Shown in pieces: positions 34,440 through 43,902 of a stretch of 64,000 nucleotides of DNA (the first letter of the stretch is position 1; every line of letters begins with the position of its first letter). The DNA is taken from NCBI GenBank assembly GCA_903828455.1, contig CAIKMJ010000046.1, positions 248,001 through 312,000 on the forward strand, written 5' to 3'. Under the pieces are notes generated by a model. The model ran no database searches and had not been told where the DNA came from. It was given only the letters and a program-made list of their open reading frames with translations. Source of the DNA: an uncultured Acidobacteriia bacterium. Its GTDB lineage: Bacteria; Acidobacteriota; Terriglobia; Bryobacterales; Bryobacteraceae. A program made the translations under genes and the position numbers.

Positions 34440-35720
34440 ATGCAACAGACCATTCGCCCCGCGCGATGCCTCTCCGGATCTCTCGTTCTTCCCGGCGATA
34501 AATCCATCTCACACCGCTACGCCATGCTGGCCTCTCTCGCCGAAGGCGTCTCCAAAATATCGAACTACTCGACCGGTGCCGATTGCCACTCCACTCTCGG
34601 CTGCGTCCAGGCCCTCGGAATCGGCGTCGAAGAAGCCGGCACCACCGTCACCGTTCACGGCCAGGGTCTGCACGGCTGGCGTGAACCGGCTGGCGTACTC
34701 GACGCCGGCAACTCCGGCTCCACCATCCGGATGATGGCCGGCCTCCTCGCCGCCCAGCCCTTCACCAGCCGCATCGCCGGCGACGAATCGCTTTCGCGCC
34801 GCCCCATGGATCGCGTCATGAAGCCGCTGGCCCAAATGGGCGCGCGCATCGAAGCGCGCGACAACCGCTTCCCGCCCCTCACCATCCATGGCGGTCCGCT
34901 GCACTCCATCGATTACACGCTGCCCGTCCCCAGCGCCCAGGTCAAAACCTGCGTGCTCTTCGCCGGCCTTTTTGCCGACGGCGAAACCATCGTCCGCGAA
35001 CCCATCCGCTCGCGCGACCACACCGAAATCGCCCTCCGCGAATTCGGCGCCGACCTCAAAGTCATCCAGCGCGTCATCACCATGCAGGGACGCCCCACGC
35101 TCACCGGACGCGAACTCATCGTCCCCAGCGATCTCTCCTCCGCGGCCTTCTTCCTCGTCGCCGCCCTGCTCGTTCCCGGCTCCAAACTCGTGATTCAGAA
35201 CGTGGGCCTCAACCCCACCCGCTCCGCGCTGCTCGATTTCCTTCTCTCCATCGGCGCGTCGGTCTCCATCGAACGCATCGAATCCTCGGGCGGCGAACCC
35301 ATCGGCGACATCGTCGTCAAACACGCCCCCGTTCGCGGCGGCGTCATTGAAGGCGAGCTCACAGCCGCTCTCATCGATGAAATCCCCGTCCTCGCCGTCC
35401 TCGGCGCAGCCTCCGAAACCGGCTTCGTCATCCGCGACGCCCAGGAACTGCGCATCAAGGAAACCGACCGCATCGCCACCGTCGCAGACAACTTCGCCCG
35501 CATGGGCATCGCCGTCGAAGTCACCCCGGATGGCATGCGCGTGCCCGGCAAACAGAAGTTCCGCGCCGCCGCCTTCGACTCCTTCGGCGACCATCGCATC
35601 GCCATGGCCTTTGCAGTCGCTGCCCTCGCAGCCGACGGCGAATCGACCATCGACAACGCCGACGCCGCCTCCGTCTCGTTCCCCGAGTTCTGGAACATCC
35701 TTGAACGCGCCACCAGCTAG
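34440..35720 (+). CDS. aroA: 3-phosphoshikimate 1-carboxyvinyltransferase (EPSP synthase)
   Basis: AroA joins shikimate-3-phosphate and PEP in the shikimate pathway. The 426-residue protein shows LPGDKSISHRYAMLASLAEG, DAGNSGSTIRMMAGLLAAQ, SLSRRPMDRVMKPLAQMGA and RIKETDRIATVADNF, covering both substrate sites. GGAG lies 6-9 bases before the ATG. The TAG stop lies inside the start of recQ, so the two genes form an overlapping pair. Confidence 0.96.
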   Translation: MQQTIRPARCLSGSLVLPGDKSISHRYAMLASLAEGVSKISNYSTGADCHSTLGCVQALGIGVEEAGTTVTVHGQGLHGWREPAGVLDAGNSGSTIRMMAGLLAAQPFTSRIAGDESLSRRPMDRVMKPLAQMGARIEARDNRFPPLTIHGGPLHSIDYTLPVPSAQVKTCVLFAGLFADGETIVREPIRSRDHTEIALREFGADLKVIQRVITMQGRPTLTGRELIVPSDLSSAAFFLVAALLVPGSKLVIQNVGLNPTRSALLDFLLSIGASVSIERIESSGGEPIGDIVVKHAPVRGGVIEGELTAALIDEIPVLAVLGAASETGFVIRDAQELRIKETDRIATVADNFARMGIAVEVTPDGMRVPGKQKFRAAAFDSFGDHRIAMAFAVAALAADGESTIDNADAASVSFPEFWNILERATS

Positions 35721-37224
35721 CCCGCCGGATCTCCACGGAATCCTGCGCAAATTCTGGGGCTACGGCGAATTTCGCCCCCTCCAGGGCCGCATCGTCCACA
35801 GCCTCATCGGCGGCCACGACTGCGCCGTCATCATGCCCACCGGCGGCGGCAAGTCGCTCTGCTACCAGCTGCCCGCCGTCGTCTCGGGCCGCACCGCCGT
35901 CGTCGTCTCGCCGCTCATCTCGCTCATGCAGGATCAGGCGGCGCAGCTGGAGCAGATGGGCATCCCCGCCGCATCTCTGAACAGCCAGGCCAGCTGGCCG
36001 GAGCAGCAGGACGTCATGCGCCGCGCCGCCAAAGGCGAGTACCGCCTGCTCTACGTCTCGCCGGAACGCCTGCTGCGCGAGGATTTCATCGCCTTCCTCG
36101 GCCGCGTGCCGCTCGCTTTTTTCGCCATCGACGAAGCCCACTGCATCTCGGAGTGGGGCCACGAATTCCGCCCCGAATACCGCCAGCTGCGCCGCCTCCG
36201 CGAGCTGTTTCCCGATCAGCCCATCGCCGCCTTCACCGCCAGCGCCACCCGCCGCGTCCGCCACGACATCATCCACCAGCTCAGCCTGCGCGACCCCCAC
36301 AAGTACATCGCCAGCTTCCACCGCCCCAACCTGAACTACCACGTGCGGCTCACCGATTCCAAATCACAGACCCGCCTTCTGCTGAACGCCATCGAAGCCC
36401 ACACCGGCAGCGCCGTCATCATCTATTCGCCCACCATCGCCCGCGTCGGCGAAACCGTCGCGCTTCTGAAGCAGCACGGCATCGAAGCCGTCCCCTATCA
36501 CGGCAAAATGGATGGCGACGAGCGCTCCCGCAATCAGGAACGCTGGATGTCGGATGAAGTCAACGTCCTCGTCGGCACCGTGGCGTTCGGCCTTGGCATC
36601 AACAAGCCGGCCGTGCGCGCCGTCATTCACCTGTCGTTGCCGAAGTCGATCGAACAGTATTACCAGGAAGCCGGCCGCGCCGGCCGCGACGGCCTCTCCG
36701 CCGATTGCGTCCTGCTCTGGCAAAAGCGCGACGCCGGCCTCCTCGCCTACTTCATCGAGCAGATGAGCGATCGCGAAGAACAACAGCGCGCCTGGGAGTC
36801 GTACCACACCGTCCGCCGCTTCGCCGAAAGCCCCGATTGCCGCCACCGCCAGATCTGCCTGCACTTCGGCGAAACTCCGAAGTGGGCCAGTTGCGATGCC
36901 TGCGACATCTGCGCCCCCGAACTGGAATGGCTGAGCGCAAAACGCGCCGTCGCCACGCCCGCGCGCGCCAAACGCAAAACTTCCGTCATGCCGGATTCCG
37001 CGCTCCTCACGCACATGCGCGAGTGGCGGCGGCTGTTCGCCCGTGACCGCGGCGTCCCTGCGTTCATGATCCTCAACGACGCCAGCCTTGCCGACTTGTG
37101 CCGCAAGGAGCCCGCCACGCTCGAAGATCTGCTCGAAGTAACCGGCATCGGCGAACGCAAGGCGCAGTCCTTCGGCCGCGAAATCCTCGACGCCATCAGC
37201 CAGTTCTACTCGCGGCCCGCGTGA
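35701..37224 (+). CDS. recQ: ATP-dependent DNA helicase RecQ
   Basis: The track ORF opens at 35347 inside aroA, but the protein reads as RecQ only from about base 35,730. I place the start at the in-frame TTG at 35701 (L-NAPPASPPDLHGILRKFWG), which gives 507 residues and a 20-bp overlap with aroA. Motifs are MPTGGGKSLCYQLPAV (Walker A), AIDEAHCISEWGHEFRPEY (DEAH) and QEAGRAGRDG (motif VI). A zinc-binding CRHRQICLHF/CDACDIC and a C-terminal HRDC domain follow. It unwinds recombination intermediates. Confidence 0.92.
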   Translation: MNAPPASPPDLHGILRKFWGYGEFRPLQGRIVHSLIGGHDCAVIMPTGGGKSLCYQLPAVVSGRTAVVVSPLISLMQDQAAQLEQMGIPAASLNSQASWPEQQDVMRRAAKGEYRLLYVSPERLLREDFIAFLGRVPLAFFAIDEAHCISEWGHEFRPEYRQLRRLRELFPDQPIAAFTASATRRVRHDIIHQLSLRDPHKYIASFHRPNLNYHVRLTDSKSQTRLLLNAIEAHTGSAVIIYSPTIARVGETVALLKQHGIEAVPYHGKMDGDERSRNQERWMSDEVNVLVGTVAFGLGINKPAVRAVIHLSLPKSIEQYYQEAGRAGRDGLSADCVLLWQKRDAGLLAYFIEQMSDREEQQRAWESYHTVRRFAESPDCRHRQICLHFGETPKWASCDACDICAPELEWLSAKRAVATPARAKRKTSVMPDSALLTHMREWRRLFARDRGVPAFMILNDASLADLCRKEPATLEDLLEVTGIGERKAQSFGREILDAISQFYSRPA

Positions 37225-37427
37225 AATTTCTTAGCGGCCGGAACGGAACGATGAATGACGTACTCTTACCGGAACCGGTGCCCTGCGATACATACGACCG
37301 AAGAACATCTCAAACAATCCGACGAACCAGGCTGACATTCATCTCCCCTTCTCGCTCACTTAGATACCACAGGGTGGCCAAACGTTTCAGTCCGCCCGCT
37401 GCTTCCGCATGAAAAAACTTTCACCGG

Positions 37428-38408
37428 CTAACCAGCCAGCTGCTGCGCAATCGCATCCGCAATCTGCCGGCCATGGAAACGTCCGTTTTCGATGAAGATC
37501 TCGTTGGTATGCTTCCCCGCCACCACGACACCCGCGAGGAACACCCCTTTACGATCGCTCTCCAGCGTCTCTGCATTCGTCCGCGGCTTCTGCGTCGCCG
37601 GATCCAGCACAATCCCCGTCGCGTTCAGAAACTTCAGGTCGGGACTGTACCCGATCATCGCGAAGACAAAGTCGTTTTTAACGCTGACCTCACCCTCCGG
37701 CGTCGCAATCCGCACCGAATCCGGCAGAATCTCCGTCACCTGCGAATTGAAGTAAGCCTTCACTTCGCCCGCCTTGATGCGGTTCTCGATGTTTGGCTTA
37801 ATCCAGTACTTCACATGATGATGAATCGCCGGCCCCCGATGCACCATCGTCACGCGCGCGCCCGTCCAGAACAGTTCCAGCGCCGCAATCGCCGCCGAAT
37901 TCTTCGCTCCTACAATCAGCACGTCCTGGTTGAAGTAAGGGTGCGGCTCGCGATAGTAATGTTCAACCTTGGGTAAGTTCTCACCCGGCACATTTAGTAA
38001 GTTCGGAATATCGTAGTAACCCGAAGCGATGATGATCTTTCTCGCGGAGTAAGTTCGGTTCGTGCCGGTCCTGTCCGTAGTCGCAACTGCAAACGCATTG
38101 TCTTCACCCGAGATACTCTCGACCCGCTCGTATTGGTGAATATTCAGCTTGTAGTGCTCTGCAACCCGCCGATAATACTTCAGCGCCTCGCCCCGGGTCG
38201 GCTTTTCGTTCAGACTCGTCATCGGAATGTCGCCGATCTCCAGCAGCTCCGGCGTCGTGAAGAACGTCATGTGCGTCGGGTAGTTGTAGATCGAGTTGAC
38301 CACGCAACCCTTATCCACAATCAACGCTTCCACGCCGCGCTTCTTCAGCTCGATGCCGCAGGCGAGACCGGTCGGACCGGCCCCGATAATCAGCACATCC
38401 GTCTTCAA
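37428..38408 (-). CDS. ypdA: YpdA family putative bacillithiol disulfide reductase
   Basis: This is a two-dinucleotide-binding flavoprotein of 326 residues. The FAD motif is IIGAGPTGLACGIELKKRG near the N-terminus, and a second nucleotide site is VLIVGAKNSAAIAALEL (about residue 165). YpdA reduces oxidised bacillithiol with NADPH and lacks the CxxC of TrxB, as is true here. Its presence suggests that the organism makes bacillithiol, which is an inference. The start overlaps the alaS stop by 4 bp (ATGA), so the two are co-expressed. Confidence 0.88.
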   Translation of the reverse strand: MKTDVLIIGAGPTGLACGIELKKRGVEALIVDKGCVVNSIYNYPTHMTFFTTPELLEIGDIPMTSLNEKPTRGEALKYYRRVAEHYKLNIHQYERVESISGEDNAFAVATTDRTGTNRTYSARKIIIASGYYDIPNLLNVPGENLPKVEHYYREPHPYFNQDVLIVGAKNSAAIAALELFWTGARVTMVHRGPAIHHHVKYWIKPNIENRIKAGEVKAYFNSQVTEILPDSVRIATPEGEVSVKNDFVFAMIGYSPDLKFLNATGIVLDPATQKPRTNAETLESDRKGVFLAGVVVAGKHTNEIFIENGRFHGRQIADAIAQQLAG

Positions 38409-41047
38409 AGCTTCCCTTCCACCTCAGCCGATACCGCGGCCAGCGCCGCCGGCAGCGCCGACGCATCCTTGCCGCCGCCTTCCGCCATATCGGGACGTCC
38501 GCCGCCCTTGCCGCCCACCGCCGTCGCCACCGCGCTCACCAGTTTGCCGGCCTGCACCTTCTGCGTCAGATCCTTCGTCACCGCGCTCACAATCGAAACC
38601 GCGCCATCCTCCGCCGACGCCAGCACAATCACCGCCGACTGCCACTTGTTGCGCAGCGTATCGGCCAGCGCCCGCATCTGCGAACGGTCCAGATCCTCCA
38701 CCTGCGCCGTCAGGTACCGAACCCCGTTCTTCTCCTTCGCCCGAGCTTCGAGGTCGCGCGCCGCGCCCTGCGCCAGCTTCGTCTTCAGCACATCGATGCG
38801 CCGCTCGTTGTCCCGCTTATCGGCCAGCAGCCGATCCACATGCTCCACCAGCTCCGGCTCGGCCACGCGCAGCAACCCTGCTATCCGGTGCAGCGAATCG
38901 CTCGCCTGCTGGAAGTATGTGGACGCCGTCTCGCCCGTAATCGCTTCAATGCGCCGTACACCCGCCGATATCGAACTCTCCGACGTAATCTTGAACACGC
39001 CGATATCGCCCGTCCGTGTCACATGCGTGCCGCCGCAAAGTTCCTTGCTGAAGTCCGGGATCGAAACCACGCGAACCTCTTCGCCGTACTTTTCACCGAA
39101 CAACGCCATCGCGCCCGTCGAAATCGCCTGATCGATCGGCATCACGTCCGTCGAGACCTGCGTATTCCGCAGGATCTGCTGATTCACCAGCCGCTCCACT
39201 TCCGCAATCTCCGCCCCGTCCATCGCCGCGTAGTGGCTGAAGTCGAATCGCAGCCGCGGCGGCTCCACCACGCTGCCCGCCTGCTTCACATGCGGCCCCA
39301 GCACCGTCCGCAACGCGGCATGCAGCAGATGCGTCGCCGTGTGATTTCGCATCGTCGCCCAGCGCTCCGGCGAGGCAACTACCGCGCGCAGCTCATCGCC
39401 CACCCGAATCTCCGCGCTCGTCCGGATCTTATGCACCGTCAGCCCCGGCACACCCGGCCGCGTGTCTTCCACCACCGCCACCTGCTCGCCCGTATGCGCG
39501 TTGATCAGCGTCCCGCGGTCGCCCACCTGACCGCCGGTCTCCGCATAGAACGGCGTCTGATTCAGCACCAGCTCCGCTTCCGTCCCCGCCGCCAGCTCCG
39601 TCACCGTCTGCTGCGCAACCAGAAGACCCGTCACCGTCGATACCGAATCCAGATCCGCGTAACCCAGGAACTTCGTCCGCCCCTTCTCTTCCAGCAGCTT
39701 CTGATAAGCCGGCGCAATCGCTCCCTTTTCGCCGCCCTTCCAGCTCGCCCGCGCGCGCTCCCTCTGCTGCCGCATCTCCGCGTCGAACCCGGCGCGATCC
39801 ATCGCCACGCCGCGCTCCCGCGCCATGTCTTCCTGCTCATCCAGCGCCAGCCCGTACGTGTCGTACAGCTTGAACGACACCGCTCCCGGCACAATCCCGT
39901 CGCTCAGCTTCGCAATCTCGTCGCTGAATACCTTCTCCGCCACCAGGAACGTCGTCGCATAGCGGTGCTCTTCATCCTTCACCACCCTCGCCACGCGCTG
40001 AATCGACTCCAGCATCTCCGGATACGCCTGCTGCATATGCTCCGCCACAAACCCTGCCAGCTTGAACAGATACGGATCCTGCTGCCCGATCAGCCGCGCA
40101 TTGCGCATCGCGCGCCGCATAATCTTGCGCAGCACATAGCCGCGTCCCTCGTTCGACGGCAAAATTCCGTCGTTGATCAGAAACGCCGTCGCCCGCGCAT
40201 GGTCCGCATTGATCCGCAGCGCCGTGTCCACCTTCGCATCGGCCCCGTACTCCACCCCGCACAGCTCGCCCGCTTTGAGAATGATCGGCCGGATCAGATC
40301 GGTCTCGTAATTCGTAATCTGTCCCTGCATCACCGCCGCAATGCGCTCCAACCCCATGCCGGTATCGATTGAAGGCCGCGGCAGCGCCGTCATCGCGCCC
40401 GACGCATCCCGGTTGTACTGCATGAACACCAGATTCCAGATCTCGACAAACCGCCCGCCGCCATCCAGCGGAAACTGCTCATGCTCCCGCCCCGGCTCCG
40501 CCGCTTCCGGACCCATGTCGTAATGGATCTCCGAACACGGCCCGCACGGCCCCGTATCGCCCATCTGCCAGAAATTGTCTTTCTCATCCAGCCGGAAGAT
40601 GCGGTCCTTCGATACCCCCGCCACCTTCTGCCACAGTTGCTCCGCTTCGTCGTCCTCGCGGAAAACCGTCACATACAGCTTGTCCTTCGGGATCCCGTAA
40701 TCCTTCGTGATCAGGTCCCACGCAAACTCGATCGCTTCGGCCTTGAAGTAATCGCCGAACGAAAAATTGCCCAGCATCTCGAAGAACGTGTGGTGCCGCC
40801 GCGTGTACCCCACATTCTCCAGATCGTTGTGCTTGCCCCCGGCGCGCACGCACTTCTGCGACGAAGCCGCCCGCGTGTAATCCCGTGCCTCCAGCCCCTG
40901 AAAAACTTCCTTGAACTGATTCATCCCCGCATTCGTGAACAGCAGCGTCGGGTCATTGCCCGGCAGCAGGGAACTGGAGCGGACCACGCGGTGACCGCGG
41001 GCGTGGAAGAAGTCGAGAAAGCGCTGGCGGATATCGTTACCGGTCAC
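38405..41047 (-). CDS. alaS: Alanine-tRNA ligase
   Basis: AlaS charges tRNA-Ala and edits misacylated Ser/Gly. The 880 residues are standard. The class II core shows FFHARGHRVVRSSSLLPGNDP and the motif around MLGNFSFGDYFK. The editing domain carries HTATHLLHAAL and CGGTHVTRTGDIG, with its zinc ligands intact. The start is a GTG at 41047, preceded by AGGA. A TATAAT lies about 30 bp upstream. The gene heads a two-gene unit with ypdA. Confidence 0.97.
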   Translation of the reverse strand: MTGNDIRQRFLDFFHARGHRVVRSSSLLPGNDPTLLFTNAGMNQFKEVFQGLEARDYTRAASSQKCVRAGGKHNDLENVGYTRRHHTFFEMLGNFSFGDYFKAEAIEFAWDLITKDYGIPKDKLYVTVFREDDEAEQLWQKVAGVSKDRIFRLDEKDNFWQMGDTGPCGPCSEIHYDMGPEAAEPGREHEQFPLDGGGRFVEIWNLVFMQYNRDASGAMTALPRPSIDTGMGLERIAAVMQGQITNYETDLIRPIILKAGELCGVEYGADAKVDTALRINADHARATAFLINDGILPSNEGRGYVLRKIMRRAMRNARLIGQQDPYLFKLAGFVAEHMQQAYPEMLESIQRVARVVKDEEHRYATTFLVAEKVFSDEIAKLSDGIVPGAVSFKLYDTYGLALDEQEDMARERGVAMDRAGFDAEMRQQRERARASWKGGEKGAIAPAYQKLLEEKGRTKFLGYADLDSVSTVTGLLVAQQTVTELAAGTEAELVLNQTPFYAETGGQVGDRGTLINAHTGEQVAVVEDTRPGVPGLTVHKIRTSAEIRVGDELRAVVASPERWATMRNHTATHLLHAALRTVLGPHVKQAGSVVEPPRLRFDFSHYAAMDGAEIAEVERLVNQQILRNTQVSTDVMPIDQAISTGAMALFGEKYGEEVRVVSIPDFSKELCGGTHVTRTGDIGVFKITSESSISAGVRRIEAITGETASTYFQQASDSLHRIAGLLRVAEPELVEHVDRLLADKRDNERRIDVLKTKLAQGAARDLEARAKEKNGVRYLTAQVEDLDRSQMRALADTLRNKWQSAVIVLASAEDGAVSIVSAVTKDLTQKVQAGKLVSAVATAVGGKGGGRPDMAEGGGKDASALPAALAAVSAEVEGKL

Positions 41048-41076
41048 AGGAATCCTTTAAATACGGAGATAAAACG

Positions 41077-41082
41077 ATTATA
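41077..41082 (-). promoter_or_regulatory. Putative -10 box of the alaS-ypdA promoter
   Basis: On the minus strand a perfect TATAAT lies about 30 bases upstream of the alaS GTG. No good TTGACA-like -35 is seen at 16-18 bp, so the call rests on the -10 and its position. Transcription would begin near 41070, giving a leader of about 23 bases that includes the AGGA ribosome site. Confidence 0.4.
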
Positions 41083-41160
41083 GAGGGCCGCCCAAACAGC
41101 ACACGGCCAAACGTCGTTTTCGGAATTTGCGGGCGGGAAGGGAAGCGTCCTTCACTGATC

Positions 41161-41193
41161 CCCCGGCCCGGGCGGAGGAGGCCCAGGCCGGGG
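41161..41193 (-). terminator. Strong GC hairpin between the 90-aa ORF and alaS
   Basis: The minus-strand RNA can fold CCCCGGCC-U-GGGC around a CUCCUCC loop with GCCC-G-GGCCGGGG, a 13-bp stem with one G-U pair. It lies 44 bp after the stop of the small minus-strand ORF at 41237. No U-tract follows, so it is a terminator-like hairpin at best. Confidence 0.4.
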
Positions 41194-41236
41194 TGTCGCC
41201 GCTCGGAGAAGGGCGGAAACGAAAAGGAGGACTCCA

Positions 41237-41509
41237 CTAGTAACGCGCATTTCGCCCTCCCGCCACAAGATGCCGGAAGTCGTACAGCCGGTATGTTTCC
41301 TCCGGCTTCATCGCTTCGGAGGCATCGGCACAGTTAACCAACGGGCGCGCGCGCAGCCCTCGTACCGGTACAAACACGCTTTCCTCCCGCGCCCAAATTT
41401 CCGATACTTGGTTGCAGGAGAACGCGGATTTCAGTCCCCGCTCAAACCGCGTGGAAGATCTCCGGGGCACGGCAGGCACGCTTTCCTCCGAGGGCGCTGT
41501 CTGGGTCAC
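41237..41509 (-). CDS. Possible small protein of unknown function (90 aa, GTG start)
   Basis: I do not recognise this protein. The ORF has a GTG start and fills an otherwise empty 630-bp stretch. The product carries two similar segments, EESVPAVPR and EESVFVPVRG, encoded by the repeated sequence GGAGGAAAGCGTG, and ends YRLYDFRHLVAGGRNARY. No membrane segment or signal peptide is visible. A GC-rich hairpin follows the stop, which weakly supports a real transcription unit. It could also be a chance ORF in GC-rich DNA. Confidence 0.35.
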   Translation of the reverse strand: MTQTAPSEESVPAVPRRSSTRFERGLKSAFSCNQVSEIWAREESVFVPVRGLRARPLVNCADASEAMKPEETYRLYDFRHLVAGGRNARY

Positions 41510-41678
41510 AAGTCCCCAAATTTCTCTCCGCCGGAATTACCGTCAGGCTAACTGACCGGACGGAATTCCGGACGCAACAAGACACCCCGGCCATTCGCCG
41601 GAGCGCATTCCTTCTCAGCTTTTTTCAATGAGTTGTTTCGGATGAATTGTTTCCGAAAAGCCCCGCCCCGCCGTCGCG

Positions 41679-42593
41679 CTATCGGGCGATCTGCAGCTGC
41701 CGCGCCGGTATCTGCGCCGTCGCAATCGCGCTCAGTTCGGCGAACTCCCTGCCCACGCGGCTCTCCACATGGTCCACGCCCTGCGACGTGATGCGGTATT
41801 TCGAATCGTCGCCCACTACCGCGAATCTCTTCTCCGCCAGATACCACAGCCCGAACCCGAGCTCTTCCCGCGTCAGCCCGGACAGCCCCTCCAGATCCAG
41901 CATCGTCAACCCCGGCGAATCGAGGTCCACCGCTTTCTTCCGGTACAGCAGGCAAAGCACCGCCAGCCGCCGGTTCTGCTCGCCCTTCAGTCCGCCGAAG
42001 AAATCCCCGGAGCCGAACTCGAAGCGCGCCACGCTCTTCTGGTTGTTGCGTTCCCTGTCGTAGCGCTCGCGCCGGTCCGGGTCGCTGAGGATCCGGTGCG
42101 CTTCGTAAATGCGCAGGAAGATCTCCGCGTCTCCCGTCTCTTCGTTGTCCGGATGATACCGTTTCGCCAGCGTCCGGTACACCCGCTCAATGTTCTCGTA
42201 CCCCGCCTCGTTGCCCAGCCGCAGAATTTCGTAATGATCCGGTCCGCGGCCATCGGCTGCGCCCGTCGATGTGCGCGCCACAAACTGCAGCCCCAGGAAG
42301 TAAATGCTGCGCCGCCACGAACAGTGCGTCACCTTCGCCAGCGCCGCAATCTCGAACTCCTGCGCCCGCACCACCACGTGCGAACACGGCGGCAGCGGCT
42401 CGGAAGACTCAACGCCTACACCCGCCTCCGATATATCCACCGCGCGGCACAGCTCCAGCCGCTTGTCGCCGGCCTCGCCTCTCCACGTCAGCTCCACCGA
42501 ACAATCGGCCGTGTTGCGCCGTTCCATGCGCAGTTCATGGCCGCCGGCGGGTGAACTCGTTGGGATTTCTGCCTGCTGGGTCGGGTTCGGCAT
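41679..42593 (-). CDS. PilZ-DnaJ (J-domain) fusion protein
   Basis: The 304-residue protein joins two domains seldom seen together. Residues about 22-105 form a PilZ-like domain, with ERRNTADCSVELTW and AVDISEAGVGVES in place of RxxxR and D/NxSxxG. Residues about 115-178 form a J-domain (HYEILRLGNEAGYENIERVYRTLAKRYHPD, with HPD intact, then ILSDPDRRERYD). The C-terminal third is winged-helix-like (LTREELGFGLWYLAEKRFAVV and YRITSQGVDHV). PilZ domains often bind c-di-GMP, and J-domains recruit DnaK. Whether the degenerate PilZ site binds c-di-GMP is uncertain. Confidence 0.82.
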   Translation of the reverse strand: MPNPTQQAEIPTSSPAGGHELRMERRNTADCSVELTWRGEAGDKRLELCRAVDISEAGVGVESSEPLPPCSHVVVRAQEFEIAALAKVTHCSWRRSIYFLGLQFVARTSTGAADGRGPDHYEILRLGNEAGYENIERVYRTLAKRYHPDNEETGDAEIFLRIYEAHRILSDPDRRERYDRERNNQKSVARFEFGSGDFFGGLKGEQNRRLAVLCLLYRKKAVDLDSPGLTMLDLEGLSGLTREELGFGLWYLAEKRFAVVGDDSKYRITSQGVDHVESRVGREFAELSAIATAQIPARQLQIAR

Positions 42594-42692
42594 TCGGGTC
42601 TGCCCCCATCATGGCCCCTTCGGAATGCAGGATCAATAATCGCCAAAGTAGCCAGCCGGCCATTGCCGACAGTTAACGGGCCGCTGCCGCCG

Positions 42693-43808
42693 CTACCGCG
42701 CCAGCGCCAGCGACAATGCCGATATCCGCTCGCTCGCGTGCCCGTCGCCGTACGGATTATGCACGCGCGACATCGCCGCCCGCAGCGCCCCGTCGTCCAG
42801 CAGCCGCGCCACTTCACCCACAATCCGCTCCGGATCCGTCCCCGCCAGCCGCACCGTCCCGGCATCCACCGCCTCCGGCCGCTCCGTCTTTTCCCGCATC
42901 ACCACCACCGGCTTGCCCAGCGACGGCCCTTCTTCCTGTATCCCGCCCGAATCCGTCAGCAGCACCGCCGCCCGCCGCATCAGGTCCACAAACGGCACAT
43001 AATCGAGCGGCTCGATCAGATGCACATTCGCAAGCCCCGCCAGCCGCGAATAAACCGGCCCCGTCACCTGCGGATTCCGATGCACCGGGTACACAATCTC
43101 CACGTCGCAGCGCCCAGCCAGCCGCCCAATCGCCTCGCAAATGTGATCGAAGCCCGCCCCAAAGCTCTCCCGGCGATGCGCCGTGACCACAATCAAATGC
43201 TTTTCCGGATTCAGAAAGCTGTAGTCGCTCCCCGCCAGTTCGCCCGACGCCAGCCGGTCGCGTACCCACAGCACCGCGTCGATCCCCGTATTTCCCGTCA
43301 CATGAATCGTCGCCGCATCCACGCCCTCGGCCAGCAGATTGTTCCGCGCGCCCTCGGTAGCCGCAAAGTGAATCGCCGCCAGCCGTCCCGTCACCACGCG
43401 GTTCATCTCTTCCGGGAACGGCTGCGCCATGTCTCCCGTCCGCAGCCCCGCTTCAATATGACCCACCGGGATGCGCGCGTAGAACGCCGCCAGCGCGCCG
43501 CACAGCGTCGTCGTCGTGTCGCCCTGCACGTAGACGAGGTCCGGCCTTGCTTCGCGCAGCACCGGTTCCAGCGCCGCCAGAATGCGCGATGCCGACGACG
43601 CCAGCGTCTGGCCCGGCTGCATGATGTTGAGATCGAAATCCGGCGTCACGCCGAACACGGCAAGCACCTGGTCCAGCATCTGTCGATGCTGACCCGTTAC
43701 CGCAACCCGAACGTCAAACGTTTCCGGGTGCGCTTTTTGCCAGAGAACTAATGGGCAGAGCTTGATGGCTTCCGGGCGGGTGCCGAATACGAAGAGGGTG
43801 CGGAGCAT
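42693..43808 (-). CDS. wecB: UDP-N-acetylglucosamine 2-epimerase (non-hydrolysing)
   Basis: WecB interconverts UDP-GlcNAc and UDP-ManNAc for surface polysaccharide synthesis. The 371-residue protein opens with [18 protein letters not shown] and has [42 protein letters not shown] and [16 protein letters not shown], all family signatures. It stands alone between the PilZ-DnaJ gene and infA, with no dehydrogenase (wecC) beside it. Confidence 0.94.
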   Translation of the reverse strand: MLRTLFVFGTRPEAIKLCPLVLWQKAHPETFDVRVAVTGQHRQMLDQVLAVFGVTPDFDLNIMQPGQTLASSASRILAALEPVLREARPDLVYVQGDTTTTLCGALAAFYARIPVGHIEAGLRTGDMAQPFPEEMNRVVTGRLAAIHFAATEGARNNLLAEGVDAATIHVTGNTGIDAVLWVRDRLASGELAGSDYSFLNPEKHLIVVTAHRRESFGAGFDHICEAIGRLAGRCDVEIVYPVHRNPQVTGPVYSRLAGLANVHLIEPLDYVPFVDLMRRAAVLLTDSGGIQEEGPSLGKPVVVMREKTERPEAVDAGTVRLAGTDPERIVGEVARLLDDGALRAAMSRVHNPYGDGHASERISALSLALAR

Positions 43809-43846
43809 GTTGCGTCTTCGGAGAAGCCCGTAGGGGGCAGGCGGCC

Positions 43847-43902
43847 TGTGGCGGTGGCGGGCTGGCGGTGGCGGGCTGGCGGTGGCGGCCTAGCGGTGGC
43901 GG
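43847..43902. repeat. 14-bp tandem repeat (four copies) over the 3' end of infA
   Basis: Four consecutive 14-mers end in GCGGTGGCGG. The two middle units are identical (GCTGGCGGTGGCGG), and the outer two differ at two or three positions. The right-hand unit contains the infA stop codon and encodes its last residues (RHR), while the others fill the gap to wecB. A slipped-strand expansion is the simple explanation. Confidence 0.85.

Noticed and set aside
37225-37427. Possible gene or terminator between recQ and ypdA
   Set aside because: Only shadow ORFs and a weak ACCGG/CCGGT hairpin without a T-run are present.
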